DNA of 64,000 bases from Phytohabitans rumicis (GTDB lineage Bacteria; Actinomycetota; Actinomycetes; Mycobacteriales; Micromonosporaceae): positions 8,981,316 through 9,045,315 of the forward strand of contig NZ_BLPG01000001.1 in the NCBI RefSeq assembly GCF_011764445.1, read 5' to 3'. Shown here piece after piece: positions 1 to 8,591 of the stretch. A program made the position numbers and the translations under genes. The notes beneath the pieces are model-generated. The model saw nothing but the letters and a program-made list of their open reading frames with translations, did no database searches and was not told the origin of the DNA. Every line of letters starts with the position of its first letter. The stretch's first letter is position 1.

Positions 1-220
1 GCTGGCAGCCCGGCCACGGCGCGCGCCTCGCGGACCAGCGCGTCGATCACCGCGATGCTGCCGTCCACCCCCACGTAGTGTGGCGACGACCGCGCCCCCG
101 CACGGACGCCAGCACCTCCCCGCTGGACGTCCCGAGCACAAGGGCGGTCTTGGTGGCCCCTCCGTCGACGGCGACGTAGAGCCCTCGCCGGTGTTGATCA
201 GGGACCTGCTCCCTCGGCAC
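1..220 (-). CDS. BadF/BadG-type sugar kinase, 5' part, frameshifted and cut by window edge
   Basis: ASKHA-fold ATPase of the BadF/BadG/BcrA family (N-acetylglucosamine kinase-like). It is expected to phosphorylate a sugar or amino sugar in the cytoplasm. The N-terminal phosphate-binding motif is visible as YVAVDGGATKTALVLGTSSG. The next conserved block, HYVGVDGS followed by AVIDALVREA, is in another frame; one extra base in the C-run at 95-99 would join them. No convincing start codon sits just before the YVAVDGG strand. The GTG at 220 lies inside an inverted repeat (191-255), so the native 5' end may have been displaced. It is the last visible gene of the leftward sugar operon, after the GH4 gene. 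Substrate is inferred only from context. Confidence 0.6.
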
Positions 221-255
221 GCTGCGACACGCCCGAGACGGTCCCTGATCAACAC
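191..255. repeat. 16-bp perfect inverted repeat, 33-nt loop
   Basis: GTGTTGATCAGGGACC at 191-206 pairs perfectly with its complement at 240-255. It lies between the GH4 stop and the kinase N-terminus and overlaps the kinase 5' end. It could be a hairpin terminator/attenuator or a small inserted palindrome. GATC sits near the outer ends, as in the hairpins at 41267 and 44620. Confidence 0.7.
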
Positions 256-279
256 GAGGGCCGGCGCCTAGCGGCGCGC

Positions 280-1470
280 TCACGCGAGGACCTCGTCGGC
301 TAGGGCGTCGGCCTGCTCGTGCTGGCCGATCAGGGGGTGGGCTAGCAGCGCCTCGTACACGCGGGAGCGTCCGCCGTGCAGGGCCGCCGCCAGCGCCAGC
401 TCCTCGTACCCGCTGACCGCGGCGATGAGGCCGGACAGGGCGGGGCCGACGGCCTTGACCGGGCGGGGCGTGGCGCCGTCCCGGTCCACCGCGCAGGTCA
501 CCTCGATGACCGCGTCGTCGGGCAGGAACGGCAGGGTGCCCCGGTTGCGGACGTTGACCGCGTGGTGGGCGCCGTCGCCGGACAGCAGCGAGCCGATGAG
601 CCCGACCGCGGCCTCGGAGTAGTACGCGCCGCCGCGCTGGGCCAGCTGGGCGGGCTTTTCCGTCAAGCCCGGGTCCGCGTACAGGTCGAGCAGTTGGGCC
701 TCGATCCGGGCCACCTCGTGCGCCCGGGTGGGCTTGCCCCGCATCTGTCGGACAACGAGATCGTGGGCGTAGAAGTAGCGCAGGTAGTACGAGGGCACGC
801 TGCCCAGAGTGGACAGTACGGCGGTGGGCAGCTGGACCTCGGCGGCGAGCGCGTCGAGGTGGTCGCGCAGCAGCTCCGGCATCCGGTCCACACCGTCCAC
901 ATAGGCCGAACGCTCCCAGGTGAGGTGGTTGAGCCCGACGTGGTCGAGGTCGACCGCCTCGGGCGCGACGCCCAGCAGCGCCGCGAACCGGCGCTGGAAG
1001 CCGATCGCCACGTTGCACAGCCCGACCGCCCGGTGGCCGGCGTCCAGCAGCGCCCGGGTGACGATGCCGACCGGGTTGGTGAAGTTGACGATCCAGGCGT
1101 CCGGTGCGACCCGCGACGCGACGTCGAGGACCACCGGCACCGTGCGGACGGCCTTGGCGAGCCCGCCCGCGCCGGTGGTCTCCTGGCCGACGCAGTCGCA
1201 CGCGAGCGGGAAGGTCTCGTCGTGGATCCGGGCCTGCTGCCCGCCGACGCGCAGCTGGATGACCACAATGGACGCGCCGTCCAGGCCGGCCGAAAGGTCG
1301 GTGGTCCAGGTGGTGCCCGGCAGCAGCCGCGCCGCGAACGGCCCGACCACGGCCAGCCGGTCGGCCGCCGGGTCCACCAGGCACACCTGCGCGTCCGGGA
1401 GCAGCCGCGCGAACCCGTCGATCAGCTCCGGCGTGTACGTGGACCCGCCGCCCACGACCGCGATTTTCAT
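280..1470 (-). CDS. GH4 6-phospho-beta-glucosidase-like enzyme
   Basis: 396-residue glycoside hydrolase family 4 enzyme, which cleaves phosphorylated disaccharides by an NAD- and Mn-dependent redox-elimination mechanism. The N-terminus MKIAVVGGGSTYTPELIDGF is the NAD-binding loop. Then come the NFTNPVGI motif (about 129-136), the metal-ligand Cys of CNVAIGF (C152) and the metal-ligand His of LNHLTW (H182). Length is normal for the LicH/CelF branch. The ATG at 1470 overlaps the stop of the upstream permease (ATGA), so translation is probably coupled. Because import here is by ABC transporter rather than PTS, the phosphate would have to come from a kinase such as the downstream BadF protein; that link is inference. 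Confidence 0.9.
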   Translation of the reverse strand: MKIAVVGGGSTYTPELIDGFARLLPDAQVCLVDPAADRLAVVGPFAARLLPGTTWTTDLSAGLDGASIVVIQLRVGGQQARIHDETFPLACDCVGQETTGAGGLAKAVRTVPVVLDVASRVAPDAWIVNFTNPVGIVTRALLDAGHRAVGLCNVAIGFQRRFAALLGVAPEAVDLDHVGLNHLTWERSAYVDGVDRMPELLRDHLDALAAEVQLPTAVLSTLGSVPSYYLRYFYAHDLVVRQMRGKPTRAHEVARIEAQLLDLYADPGLTEKPAQLAQRGGAYYSEAAVGLIGSLLSGDGAHHAVNVRNRGTLPFLPDDAVIEVTCAVDRDGATPRPVKAVGPALSGLIAAVSGYEELALAAALHGGRSRVYEALLAHPLIGQHEQADALADEVLA

Positions 1471-2285
1471 CCTTTGACCCCTGTGAGTGTCACGCCCTGC
1501 ACGAACGCCTTCTGCGCGAAGAAGAAGACGACGACGATGGGCACCATGGTGAGCAGCGTGGCCGCCGAGATCAGGTTCCACTCGACGTGGTGCAGCGAGC
1601 GGAACGAGGCCAGCCCGATGGAGAGCGTCCAGTTGGACTCGTTCTCGCTGGTGTAGAGCAGCGGGCCGTAGTAGTCGTTCCAGGCGTAGAAGAACTGGAA
1701 CATCGCGGCGGCGGCGATGCCGGGTTTGGCCATCGGCAGCACCACCCGCAGCAGCGTGCGCCATTCCCCGCAGCCGTCCACCCGGGCCGCGTCGAGGTAC
1801 TCGTCCGGGATGGTGAGCAGGAACTGGCGGAGCAGGAAGATGGAGAACGCGTCGCCGAGCAGCATCGGCAGGACCAGCGGCCAGATCGTGCCGGTGAGGC
1901 CGTAGTTCGCCCACATGAGATAGAGGGGAACAGTGGTCACCTGCGGCGGCAGCATCATCATGCAGATGATGGCCACGAAGACGCCGGTGCGGCCGCGCCA
2001 GCGCAGCTTCGCCAGCGCGTACGCCGCGGGCACGCTGGCCAGCAGCATGAAACAGGTGGCGCAGACGGCGTACACGATGGTGTTGAGCAGGTAGCGCGGC
2101 AGCGGCGTGCGGGCGAAGACCTCGGTGTAGTTGCCGGGGTGCCAGCTGGCCGGCCACAGGCTGGCGGTGAGCGCCTGGTCGTCGGTCATGAACGAGGTCA
2201 GCGCGAGGAACACGATGGGGCACAGGAACATGACGGACAGCGCGATCGCGATCGCGTGCCGGCCGACGAAGGCGAGGGTTCTCAT
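1467..2285 (-). CDS. Carbohydrate ABC transporter permease (MalG type)
   Basis: 272-residue inner-membrane permease with six predicted helices. The EAA coupling-helix region (EYLDAARVDGCGEWRTLLRV, about residues 180-200) contacts an ATPase that is not encoded here, so an MsmK-type shared ATPase is likely. The N-terminus has one helix, then the Pro-rich loop of MalG proteins (SLWPASWHPGNYTEVF). The C-terminal tail QGVTLTGVKG is typical of the family. The start ATG at 2285 and the stop at 1467 both form ATGA overlaps with neighbours, so the two permeases and the GH4 gene are one translationally coupled unit. Confidence 0.93.
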   Translation of the reverse strand: MRTLAFVGRHAIAIALSVMFLCPIVFLALTSFMTDDQALTASLWPASWHPGNYTEVFARTPLPRYLLNTIVYAVCATCFMLLASVPAAYALAKLRWRGRTGVFVAIICMMMLPPQVTTVPLYLMWANYGLTGTIWPLVLPMLLGDAFSIFLLRQFLLTIPDEYLDAARVDGCGEWRTLLRVVLPMAKPGIAAAAMFQFFYAWNDYYGPLLYTSENESNWTLSIGLASFRSLHHVEWNLISAATLLTMVPIVVVFFFAQKAFVQGVTLTGVKG

Positions 2286-3256
2286 GCGAAGCTCCGGAAC
2301 CGGCGTAGCAGCACCGCGGTCACCGCGATCGCGACCACGAAGAGCACCACCGCGAGGGTGTTGGCGTAGCCGAGGGCGCCGTACCGGAAGCCGACGACGT
2401 ACAGCCACAGTGGATAGGTGAATGTGGACCCCTCCGGATAGCCGAACGTGGAGGAGATGCCGCCGCCGGTGGTGGCCGCGCCGGAGGCGACGCTCGCCGC
2501 GACCGCCGCCTGGGTGAAGTACTGCAACGTCTGGATCACCCCGGTGACGGTGGCGAACAGGAGCACCGGCGCGATGTTCGGCAGGGTGACGTAGCGGAAC
2601 TGGTGTGCCGGCCCGGCGCCGTCGAGCGAGGCGGCCTCGTACTGCTCCTTGGGCACGTCCAGCAGGGCGGCCAGAAATATGATCATCAGGTCGCCGATGC
2701 CCCACAGGCCCAGCAGCACCAGCGACGGCTTGGCCCACGTCGGCGAGTTGAACCACAGTGGACCCTGCACGCCAAGGTCGGCCAGGAGCGTGTTGACCGG
2801 GCCGGTGCCGGGCTTGAAGAGGAAGACGAACGCCAGCGTCGCGGCCACCGGCGGGGCGAGCGCGGGCAGGTAGAACAGCGTCCGGTACAGGCCGGAGCCG
2901 CGCTTGAACCGCGCCAGGAGTACGCCGGTGCCGAGCGCGCCGAGGATCCGGGCCGGCACCAGCACGGCGACCAGCCACAGGGTGTTGGTGGCCGCCTTGC
3001 GGACGTTCGGGTCCTCCAGCAGGTGCCGCCAGTTGCGCAGGCCCACCCACTGCGGTGCGTTGATGAGGTCGAACGTGGTGAACGAGAAGTACACGCTGGC
3101 CAGCAGCGGGTAGACCAGGAAGACGACCAGGCCCAGCAGGACGGGGGCCATGAAGCTGAGTACGACGAGGCGTTCGCGGCGCCGGCGCTGGCGCAGGCCC
3201 GGCGGCGGGCCGGCCGCGGTGGCGCGGCCGGCTCGCCTCTCCAACAGAGCCGTCAT
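2282..3256 (-). CDS. Carbohydrate ABC transporter permease (MalF/LacF type)
   Basis: 324-residue membrane permease, partner of the MalG-type protein encoded just downstream. It has an Arg-rich cytoplasmic N-terminus (RQRRRRERL), then six predicted helices starting with VLSFMAPVLLGLVVFLVYPL. The EAA-loop equivalent is KEQYEAASLDGAGPAHQFRY. The ATG lies 3 bp after the stop of the binding-protein gene, and the 3' end overlaps the next start by 4 bp. Length and architecture are standard. Confidence 0.93.
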   Translation of the reverse strand: MTALLERRAGRATAAGPPPGLRQRRRRERLVVLSFMAPVLLGLVVFLVYPLLASVYFSFTTFDLINAPQWVGLRNWRHLLEDPNVRKAATNTLWLVAVLVPARILGALGTGVLLARFKRGSGLYRTLFYLPALAPPVAATLAFVFLFKPGTGPVNTLLADLGVQGPLWFNSPTWAKPSLVLLGLWGIGDLMIIFLAALLDVPKEQYEAASLDGAGPAHQFRYVTLPNIAPVLLFATVTGVIQTLQYFTQAAVAASVASGAATTGGGISSTFGYPEGSTFTYPLWLYVVGFRYGALGYANTLAVVLFVVAIAVTAVLLRRFRSFA

Positions 3257-3259
3257 CGC

Positions 3260-4587
3260 TCAGCCCGCGAGCTGGACGAGCTGGTTGATCTGCTTGTCGA
3301 CGTCCTTCAGGCCGGCGCTCGGGTCGCCGCCCCGGCCCGCCTGATACTTCTGCACGAACGTCGCGAGCGTCTCCTCGTACGCCGGCCCGACCGCGCTGGG
3401 CGGCGTGGTGACGGTGTGCGGGTTCTGGAGGATGTCGATGAACACCTTGAAGTCGGCGTCGGTCGCCAGATCGCCGGGGGCGGCGAGGGCGTCGGTGGTG
3501 CTCGGCACGTTCTTGATGAGGTTGGCCAGCTTGACGATCGCGCCTGTGTCGGTGGTCAGGTAGCGGATCAGCTCCCACGCGGCCTCGGGTTCTTGGCCGT
3601 CTTGGACACGCCGATGACGTTGCCGGTGACGTAGCCGGCGCCGTACCAGTCGGGGTGCGCGTCGCTGACCGGCAGCGGGGCCGTGCCGAACTGGACGTCC
3701 TTGGCCTGGTCGCGCAGGAACGCGATCCGGTACTCGCCGTCGACCATCATGGCGACCTGTCCCTTGTGGAACGCGTGGTCGGCGGACCATTCGTCGCCGA
3801 GGCTGGCGCGGAACTTCTCCAGCTTGTCGTAGCCGTACCAGTCGACCAGGTCCTTCTGCCACTTGAGCAGCTCGAGCCAGGCAGGGTCGGAGCCGATCGC
3901 GCTGGTGCCGTCGCCGTTGAGGAACTTCGCGCCGACGGCGGGGGACAGGTGCGAGGGGGAGTTCTCGTAGAAGCCGAACAGCGGCAGGAAGCCGGCGCGC
4001 TCGATGGTGCCGTCCGCCTTGCGCTTGGTGAGCTTCTTGGCGGCGTCGGTGAGCTCGCTCAGGGTCTTCGGCGGGGAGGTGATGCCGGCCTCGGTGAAGA
4101 GCTTCTTGTTGTAGTAGAAGCCGTACGTGTCGGCCAGGAACGGCATCGCGCACCGCTTGCCCTTGAACTCGGTGTAGCTGCGCACCGTCGGCTGGAGCTT
4201 GCCGAGGTCGACGCCGTCCCGCTCGACGTACGGCTTGAGGTCGAGCCAGGCACCGCTGGCGCAGAACTTCCCGACCGTGTCGGTGGAGTACGACAGGCCC
4301 ACGTCGGGGCCCTGGCCGGCGCCGATGGCCTGGAGCATCTTGGTGTCGTCCTGGCCGGACTTCACCACCACGGTGATCTTCGGGTGCTTGGCCCGGAAGT
4401 CGTCGACGATCGTGTCGATCGCCTTGGCCTCGCGGTCGGTGAAGAAGTGCCAGAACTCCACCGTCCCGCTGGCCTCGACGCCGGGGGAGGCGACGGGCTT
4501 CTCGGCCGCGCCGGGCGTACAGGCGGCGAGGACGAGCACGGCGGCTATTGCACTACTTACACGCATTTTTCGGCTGATTGTGGGCAT
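3260..4587 (-). CDS. Sugar ABC transporter substrate-binding lipoprotein, frameshifted
   Basis: Extracellular solute-binding protein family 1, about 442 residues after correction. The signal peptide ends in the lipobox LVLAAC (C23), so it is anchored to the outer membrane face. The SBP core is clear (VEFWHFFTDREAKAIDTIV, GPDVGLSYSTDTVGKF, DTYGFYYNKKLF). The frame breaks at VSKTAKNP; the expected continuation EAAWELIRYLTTDTGAIVK is one frame away. Adding one base to the three-base run at 3587-3589 rejoins them. It follows the ROK gene by 39 bp in the same operon. The sugar cannot be read from sequence; beta-glucosides would fit the GH4 partner. Confidence 0.88.
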
Positions 4588-4626
4588 GGTGAATCCACTC
4601 CCGTGTGCGGTGTTGAAATGAGGGGG

Positions 4627-5759
4627 TTAGGCGGCTGGGACGGCGTCCCGCAGGTTGTCGATGATCTGTTCGCGGAGGGCCTGGTGCGCGGCGACGAGCG
4701 CGCCGAGCAGGACCGGGTCCCCGGTGATGCCGGTGACGGCGATGGCGGTGTCGAGCGGGGTGGTGGCGCGCAGCGCGGCGGTCACCCGGTCGGCGAGCCC
4801 CGGGCCGCCGGCCCGCGCCACCTCGCCGGCCAGGACGATCAGGGGCGGATCGAGTACCGCGGCCACCGCCGCGAGCCCGTACGCGATGCGCCCGGCGAGC
4901 GCGTCGAGAAAAGCGTCGCCGCCAGCGGCCACCGCGTCGTGGGGGTCGGTGCGGCCACGCCGTGTTCGGCCGCGAGCCGGAGTACGCCGGGGCCGCCGAC
5001 CAGGTCGGTCAGGTCGCCGCCGCCGAGCCCGACCGGGACGTACCCGATCTCGCCGGCGCCCCCGCGCGCGCCGCGCAGCAGCGTGCCGCCCAGATCGATG
5101 GCGAGGCCGAGGCCGCCACCGAACCAGACGAGCGCGAAGCTGTCGGCGTCGCCGGCCACGCCGTGGTGGCGTTCGGCGATGGCCGCGAGGTTGACGTCGT
5201 TGTCCGCCGCGACCGTGGCCCCGATGCGGGCGGCCAGGTCGGCGACCAGCCCGGGTCGGTCCCACCCGGGCGCGTCGATGTGCCGGACCAGGCCGGCCCG
5301 CGCGTCGTACGAGCCGGGCAGCCCGAGTTGGACCAGATTGACGGCGCCCGGTGTGAGTCTGGCGCGGGCGGTCAGGTCGGCGGCGAGCCCGCTCACCGTC
5401 GCGACCGGCTCGCCCGCCTCCGCCTCGGCGCGGGCGACCACCGTGCCGGTCAGATCGCACAGGACACCCACCAGGCCGGGCGGCGTCTCCCGTACCGAAA
5501 TGGCGATGGCGTGCCCGGCGGCCGGGTTGGCGGCGTAGATCTCCGCGCTCGGGCCCGGGCCGCCGCTGGTGTGACCCACCACGAGCGCGAGGCCCGCGTC
5601 GGTGAGGCGGCGCATCACCTCGGACGTGGTGGGCTTGGACAGGCCGGTCAGCTCCCGCAGATCGCCCCGGGTGAGCGTGCCACGGTCGAGCAACAGCGCC
5701 AGCGCGGCGCTCTCGTTCATGGCGCGCAGCAGCTTGGACGAGCCGGCGAGTCGCGTCAT
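4627..5759 (-). CDS. ROK-family transcriptional regulator, frameshifted
   Basis: About 377 residues after correction. An N-terminal winged HTH (RGDLRELTGLSKPTTSEVMRRL, residues about 31-52) precedes a ROK sugar-kinase-like domain (ADNDVNLAAIAERHHG, GEIGYVPVG). The usual CxCGxxGC zinc motif after GEIGYVP is not present, so it is probably a sensor without kinase chemistry. The frame breaks after AAPTP; one base added to the G-run at 4941-4945 gives PHDAVAAGGDAFLDAL and a normal C-terminus. First gene of the leftward operon, so it probably autoregulates and represses sugar uptake through the palindrome at 5776. Confidence 0.87.
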
Positions 5760-5775
5760 CCCGTCCCCTCGAAGT

Positions 5776-5811
5776 GTTAGGCAACTTAACTAACTGATCC
5801 GAGAGGTTAGG
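5776..5811. promoter_or_regulatory. Putative ROK operator upstream of sugar operon
   Basis: GTTAGGCAACTTAACTAAC (5776-5794) is an inverted repeat of GTTAG with a 9-bp spacer. A further GTTAGG half-site lies at about 5806-5811. It sits 17 bp upstream of the ROK start, in the AT-richer part of this gap, where the operon promoter must lie. The assignment to the ROK protein is by position only. Confidence 0.5.
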
Positions 5812-5851
5812 TCTCGCTGCGACCCCCGGTCAAGCCCCCGACTCGGATCCT

Positions 5852-7045
5852 TCACGTAGGTCTCGTGGCCGCCCAGTCGCCGGCCAGCGCGGCCACGACC
5901 GAGCGCGCCTGCTCGTACCCGGTCGCCATCAGGAACGTCGGCGCCCGGCCGTAGCTCTTGACCCCGATCGCGTAAAAGTTCGGCTCGGGATGGGCAAGCT
6001 CGTCGACGCCGTGCGGCGGGACGGTGCCGCAGGAGTGCTCGTTCGGGTCGATCAACGGCGCCAAGGCCCGGGTCGAGCCGAGCACGGGATCGAGGTCCAG
6101 GCGCAGCTCCGCCAGGAAGCCGTGCTCGGGCCGGAAGCCGGTCGCCGCGACGATCCGATTCGCGGTGACGGTCCGGGTGCCGTCCGAGACGGCCACACCG
6201 TCGCCGGATGGCGAGACGGCATCGACGCCGAACCCGGTGAGCAGCTCGATCGCGCCCGACTCGACGTGCTCGCGGAGGCGGCTGCCGATGGCACCCCGGG
6301 CCGGCAGCGCGTCAGCGGCCCCACCGCCGTACGTGCGGGTCGGGCTGGCCGATCGGATCGCCCACACCACCGACGTGCCGGGCGCCCGCACGGCGAGATC
6401 CGCCAAGGCCAGCAGCGTGTTGGCGGCTGAGTGGCCGGCCCCCACGACCAGTGTGCGGCGGCCAGCGAACCGGTCCCGGTCCGCGCCCAGCACGTCCGGC
6501 AACGCCTGCTCGATGAAACGCCCGGCGGCCGTTTCGCCGTGGGCGGGGATGCCAGAGGCGCCCATCACGTTGGGCGTCTCCCAGGTGCCGGACGCGTCGA
6601 TCACCGCCCGCGCGAGCAGGTCTTCGCCGCCGGCGAGCCGGACGAGGAACGGCGTCGCCTCCCGGCCGGCGGTGCGGACGCGGTCCACGCCAAGACGGGT
6701 GACCGCGGTGACCCGAGCGCCGTAGCGCACATGCGGCTTGAGCGCGGGCAGATCCGCCAAGGGCTGAAGGTAGTCGGCGGCCAACCGCGCGCCGCTCGGC
6801 AGGACGTCCGGGTCGGGCTCGGCCCAACCTTCGCCGGTCAGCAAACGGCGGGCCGCGCCGTCAATGTTGTCGCGCCAGGGCGAGAACAGCAGCACATGGC
6901 CCCACTGCCGCACCGCCGCGGCCGGCTTGTCGCCGGCCTCGAGGACGGCAAAGGGAAGGTTGCGCTCATGAAGGTGAGCGGCAGCGGCAAGCCCGACCGG
7001 GCCAGCGCCGATGACCACGACCGGCAGATCCGCACGTACGTCCAC
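5852..7045 (-). CDS. FAD/NAD(P)-dependent oxidoreductase, ArsO-like flavoprotein
   Basis: 397-residue two-dinucleotide-fold flavoprotein. FAD motif GAGPVGLAAAAHLHERNLP (about 13-31); second Rossmann motif LVVGAGHSAANTLLALADL (about 201-219); late ATGFRPEHGF motif. It resembles the flavin monooxygenase/thioredoxin-reductase-like proteins often found in actinobacterial arsenic clusters (ArsO-type). It is the third gene of a leftward arsR-acetyltransferase-flavoprotein operon, 12 bp after the acetyltransferase. The reaction is not established from sequence; oxidation or reduction of an organoarsenical or a small thiol is possible. Upstream of its start the genes are closely packed, so no separate promoter is evident. 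Confidence 0.75.
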   Translation of the reverse strand: MDVRADLPVVVIGAGPVGLAAAAHLHERNLPFAVLEAGDKPAAAVRQWGHVLLFSPWRDNIDGAARRLLTGEGWAEPDPDVLPSGARLAADYLQPLADLPALKPHVRYGARVTAVTRLGVDRVRTAGREATPFLVRLAGGEDLLARAVIDASGTWETPNVMGASGIPAHGETAAGRFIEQALPDVLGADRDRFAGRRTLVVGAGHSAANTLLALADLAVRAPGTSVVWAIRSASPTRTYGGGAADALPARGAIGSRLREHVESGAIELLTGFGVDAVSPSGDGVAVSDGTRTVTANRIVAATGFRPEHGFLAELRLDLDPVLGSTRALAPLIDPNEHSCGTVPPHGVDELAHPEPNFYAIGVKSYGRAPTFLMATGYEQARSVVAALAGDWAATRPT

Positions 7046-7057
7046 AGTGGAACTCCT

Positions 7058-7555
7058 TCAGCCGATGACGGGGCTGCGGCGTTCGATGAAGACGACGTCG
7101 CGCCACCAGCCGCCGTGCATGGCGTGCTGGCCGATCCGTTCGCGGACGCCGACGACGCGAAAGCCCGCCCGGCGGTGCAGGGCAAGACTGGCGGTGTTCT
7201 CCGGGAAGACTCCGGACTGGATGGTCCAGATCCCCGCCGCCTCGGTAGACGCGATCAGAGCTTCGAGCAGCGCCTGGCCGACGCCGCGGCGCTGGGCTCG
7301 CGGGTCGACGTACACGGAGTGTTCGACAACCCCCGCGTACACCTGCCGGCTGGAGACCGCCGAGACGGTGACCCAGCCGAGGACCTCGTCGTGGTCGCTG
7401 GCCGCGACGTACCGGTGATCGGGCAGCTTGCTCGCGTCGAACACCGCCCACGGCGGCGCCACCGACTCGAAGCTGGCGTGGCCGCAGTCCATACCCGCCT
7501 GATAGATACGCAGCACCGCGTCGGCGTCCGCCTCGCGCATCGGTCGGATCTTCAT
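7058..7555 (-). CDS. GNAT acetyltransferase, ArsN1/phosphinothricin acetyltransferase-like
   Basis: 165-residue GNAT enzyme. The acetyl-CoA binding signature is seen in VEHSVYVDPRAQRRGVGQAL (Q/RxxGxG/A), with GVFPENTASLALHRRAGFR in motif B. The N-terminus MKIRPMREADADAVLRIYQ and the overall pattern match the PAT/ArsN1 group, which inactivates phosphinothricin or arsinothricin by N-acetylation. Placement between an arsR and a flavoprotein favours the arsinothricin branch. The start ATG at 7555 overlaps the arsR stop (ATGA). Confidence 0.75.
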   Translation of the reverse strand: MKIRPMREADADAVLRIYQAGMDCGHASFESVAPPWAVFDASKLPDHRYVAASDHDEVLGWVTVSAVSSRQVYAGVVEHSVYVDPRAQRRGVGQALLEALIASTEAAGIWTIQSGVFPENTASLALHRRAGFRVVGVRERIGQHAMHGGWWRDVVFIERRSPVIG

Positions 7556-7887
7556 CCGCACACCTCCGCGGGAGGATCCGGTGCGGGGTTGCCCATCACC
7601 ACGTCCGCCGCGGACGGGAAGCAGGTGACGCAGTTGCGGTTGATCCGGTAGTACCGGGCCGTGCCGACCGGCTCGACCAGGACGAACCGTACGTCCGCCA
7701 ACACCTTCAAATGCTGCGACACAGTCGACTGCGCCAACCCGACCGCGGCGACGATCTCGCCGACCGGCATTGGCCGGTCCTGCCGGGCCAGGTACTCCAC
7801 GATCTGCACCCGGCTCGGGTCGGCCAACGCGCGGAACCAGGACGCGTATTGCTCCGCGACCTTCCGATTCAACAGCTCGGACATCAA
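7552..7887 (-). CDS. ArsR-family repressor with C-terminal Cys cluster
   Basis: 111-residue winged-helix repressor. HTH region IVAAVGLAQSTVSQHLKVLADV (about 46-67) and wing VEPVGTARYYRIN. Metalloid-sensing cysteines appear to be C-terminal (NRNCVTCF, then CG at the end) rather than in the recognition helix. First gene of the leftward operon; its likely operator (7896-7924) lies directly upstream of the ATG. It should release DNA on binding As(III) or a related ligand and so open expression of the acetyltransferase and flavoprotein genes. Confidence 0.88.
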   Translation of the reverse strand: MMSELLNRKVAEQYASWFRALADPSRVQIVEYLARQDRPMPVGEIVAAVGLAQSTVSQHLKVLADVRFVLVEPVGTARYYRINRNCVTCFPSAADVVMGNPAPDPPAEVCG

Positions 7888-7895
7888 TATGAACC

Positions 7896-7924
7896 TTCAT
7901 CGTCTATCGCCGATCAACGATGAA
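7896..7924. promoter_or_regulatory. Putative ArsR operator (inverted repeat)
   Basis: TTCATCGT and ACGATGAA form an 8-bp inverted repeat with a 13-bp spacer, about 9 bp upstream of the arsR start at 7887, in an AT-richer patch. Position and symmetry suit an autoregulatory ArsR site. Coordinates may be off by one base. Confidence 0.45.
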
Positions 7925-7961
7925 AGCTTAGCGCCTCGGTTGTTGGTCTCGCGAAGCGCAG

Positions 7962-8105
7962 TCAACGCGGGACGATCCACGCCCGGACCGACGCCTGGCC
8001 GCGCTCGTACCGGCGCTCCGCCCGTTGAGCGGCGGTCGTCACCTCGGCGCAGCTGTCGCAGAACCGCACCCCATCGCTGATCCGGCGGCGAACGATCCGG
8101 AACAT
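7962..8105 (-). CDS. Small CxxC protein, 47 residues
   Basis: Starts MFRIVRRRISDGVRFCDSCA and ends RAWIVPR. One CxxC pair (C16, C19) follows a basic N-terminus, and the middle is Arg/Glu-rich helix (AAQRAERRYERGQ). It is too short for usual gene-calling limits, but the codon pattern is coherent, and the ATG at 8105 and TGA at 7964 bound a compact frame. It may bind metal or a thiol, perhaps as a half zinc-ribbon. It lies between the two arsR genes, upstream of arsR1 on the same strand. Function unknown. Confidence 0.55.
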   Translation of the reverse strand: MFRIVRRRISDGVRFCDSCAEVTTAAQRAERRYERGQASVRAWIVPR

Positions 8106-8183
8106 GACCCACACTCCTCAGTCTGTTTAGACGCTTCTCTAATCAGGTTTGCACCCTGCTTCGAGACCTGTCAAGCTAGACGA

Positions 8184-8558
8184 ATGTCAAAGCAGGCTGG
8201 TCTCTCGCTCACCGACCTCTCCGCGGGAGCGGCGTGCTGCGAGCCGATCAGCGAGCAGACGGTGTCCCCCGAGACGGCTGCCGTGCTCGCTCCGGCGTTC
8301 AAGGCCCTTGGCGACCCGGTCCGACTTCAACTCATGTCGATGATCGCCTCAGCGCCCGCCGGTGAGATCTGCGTCTGCGAACTCACCCCGGCGTTCACGC
8401 TGAGCGGGCCGACGATCTCTCACCACCTCAAGACCCTTCGCGACGCCGGCCTCGTCGACGCCGAACGCCGCGGCACCTGGGTCTACTACCGCCCCCGACC
8501 CGGCATCATCCGCCAACTCGCCGCCCTGCTCGCAACGCGAGACACAGTCGAGGCGTAG
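8184..8558 (+). CDS. arsR: ArsR-family arsenic-type repressor
   Basis: 124-residue winged-helix repressor. The classic ArsR metal-binding motif is in the third helix: EICVCELTPAF (C-V-C, about residues 63-65), followed by the recognition helix LSGPTISHHLKTLRDAGLV. A further Cys pair lies near the N-terminus (AACCEP). The wing is RRGTWVYYRPRP. The start at 8184 matches the family N-terminus; an upstream in-frame ATG at 8025 would add an unlikely basic extension. Such repressors normally head an acr3/arsC operon, but the next gene downstream is a small leftward ORF, so the expected pump and reductase are missing. Confidence 0.88.
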   Translation: MSKQAGLSLTDLSAGAACCEPISEQTVSPETAAVLAPAFKALGDPVRLQLMSMIASAPAGEICVCELTPAFTLSGPTISHHLKTLRDAGLVDAERRGTWVYYRPRPGIIRQLAALLATRDTVEA

Positions 8559-8575
8559 TACTGCAGGGCGTCCCG

Positions 8576-8591
8576 GCGCCGTCTACTGGGT
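8576..8591. repeat. 16-bp direct repeat, left copy
   Basis: GGCGCCGTCTACTGGG recurs with one mismatch as GGCACCGTCTACTGGG at 13725-13740. The two copies bracket the small ORF and STAND gene, 5.15 kb apart. Confidence 0.5.
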
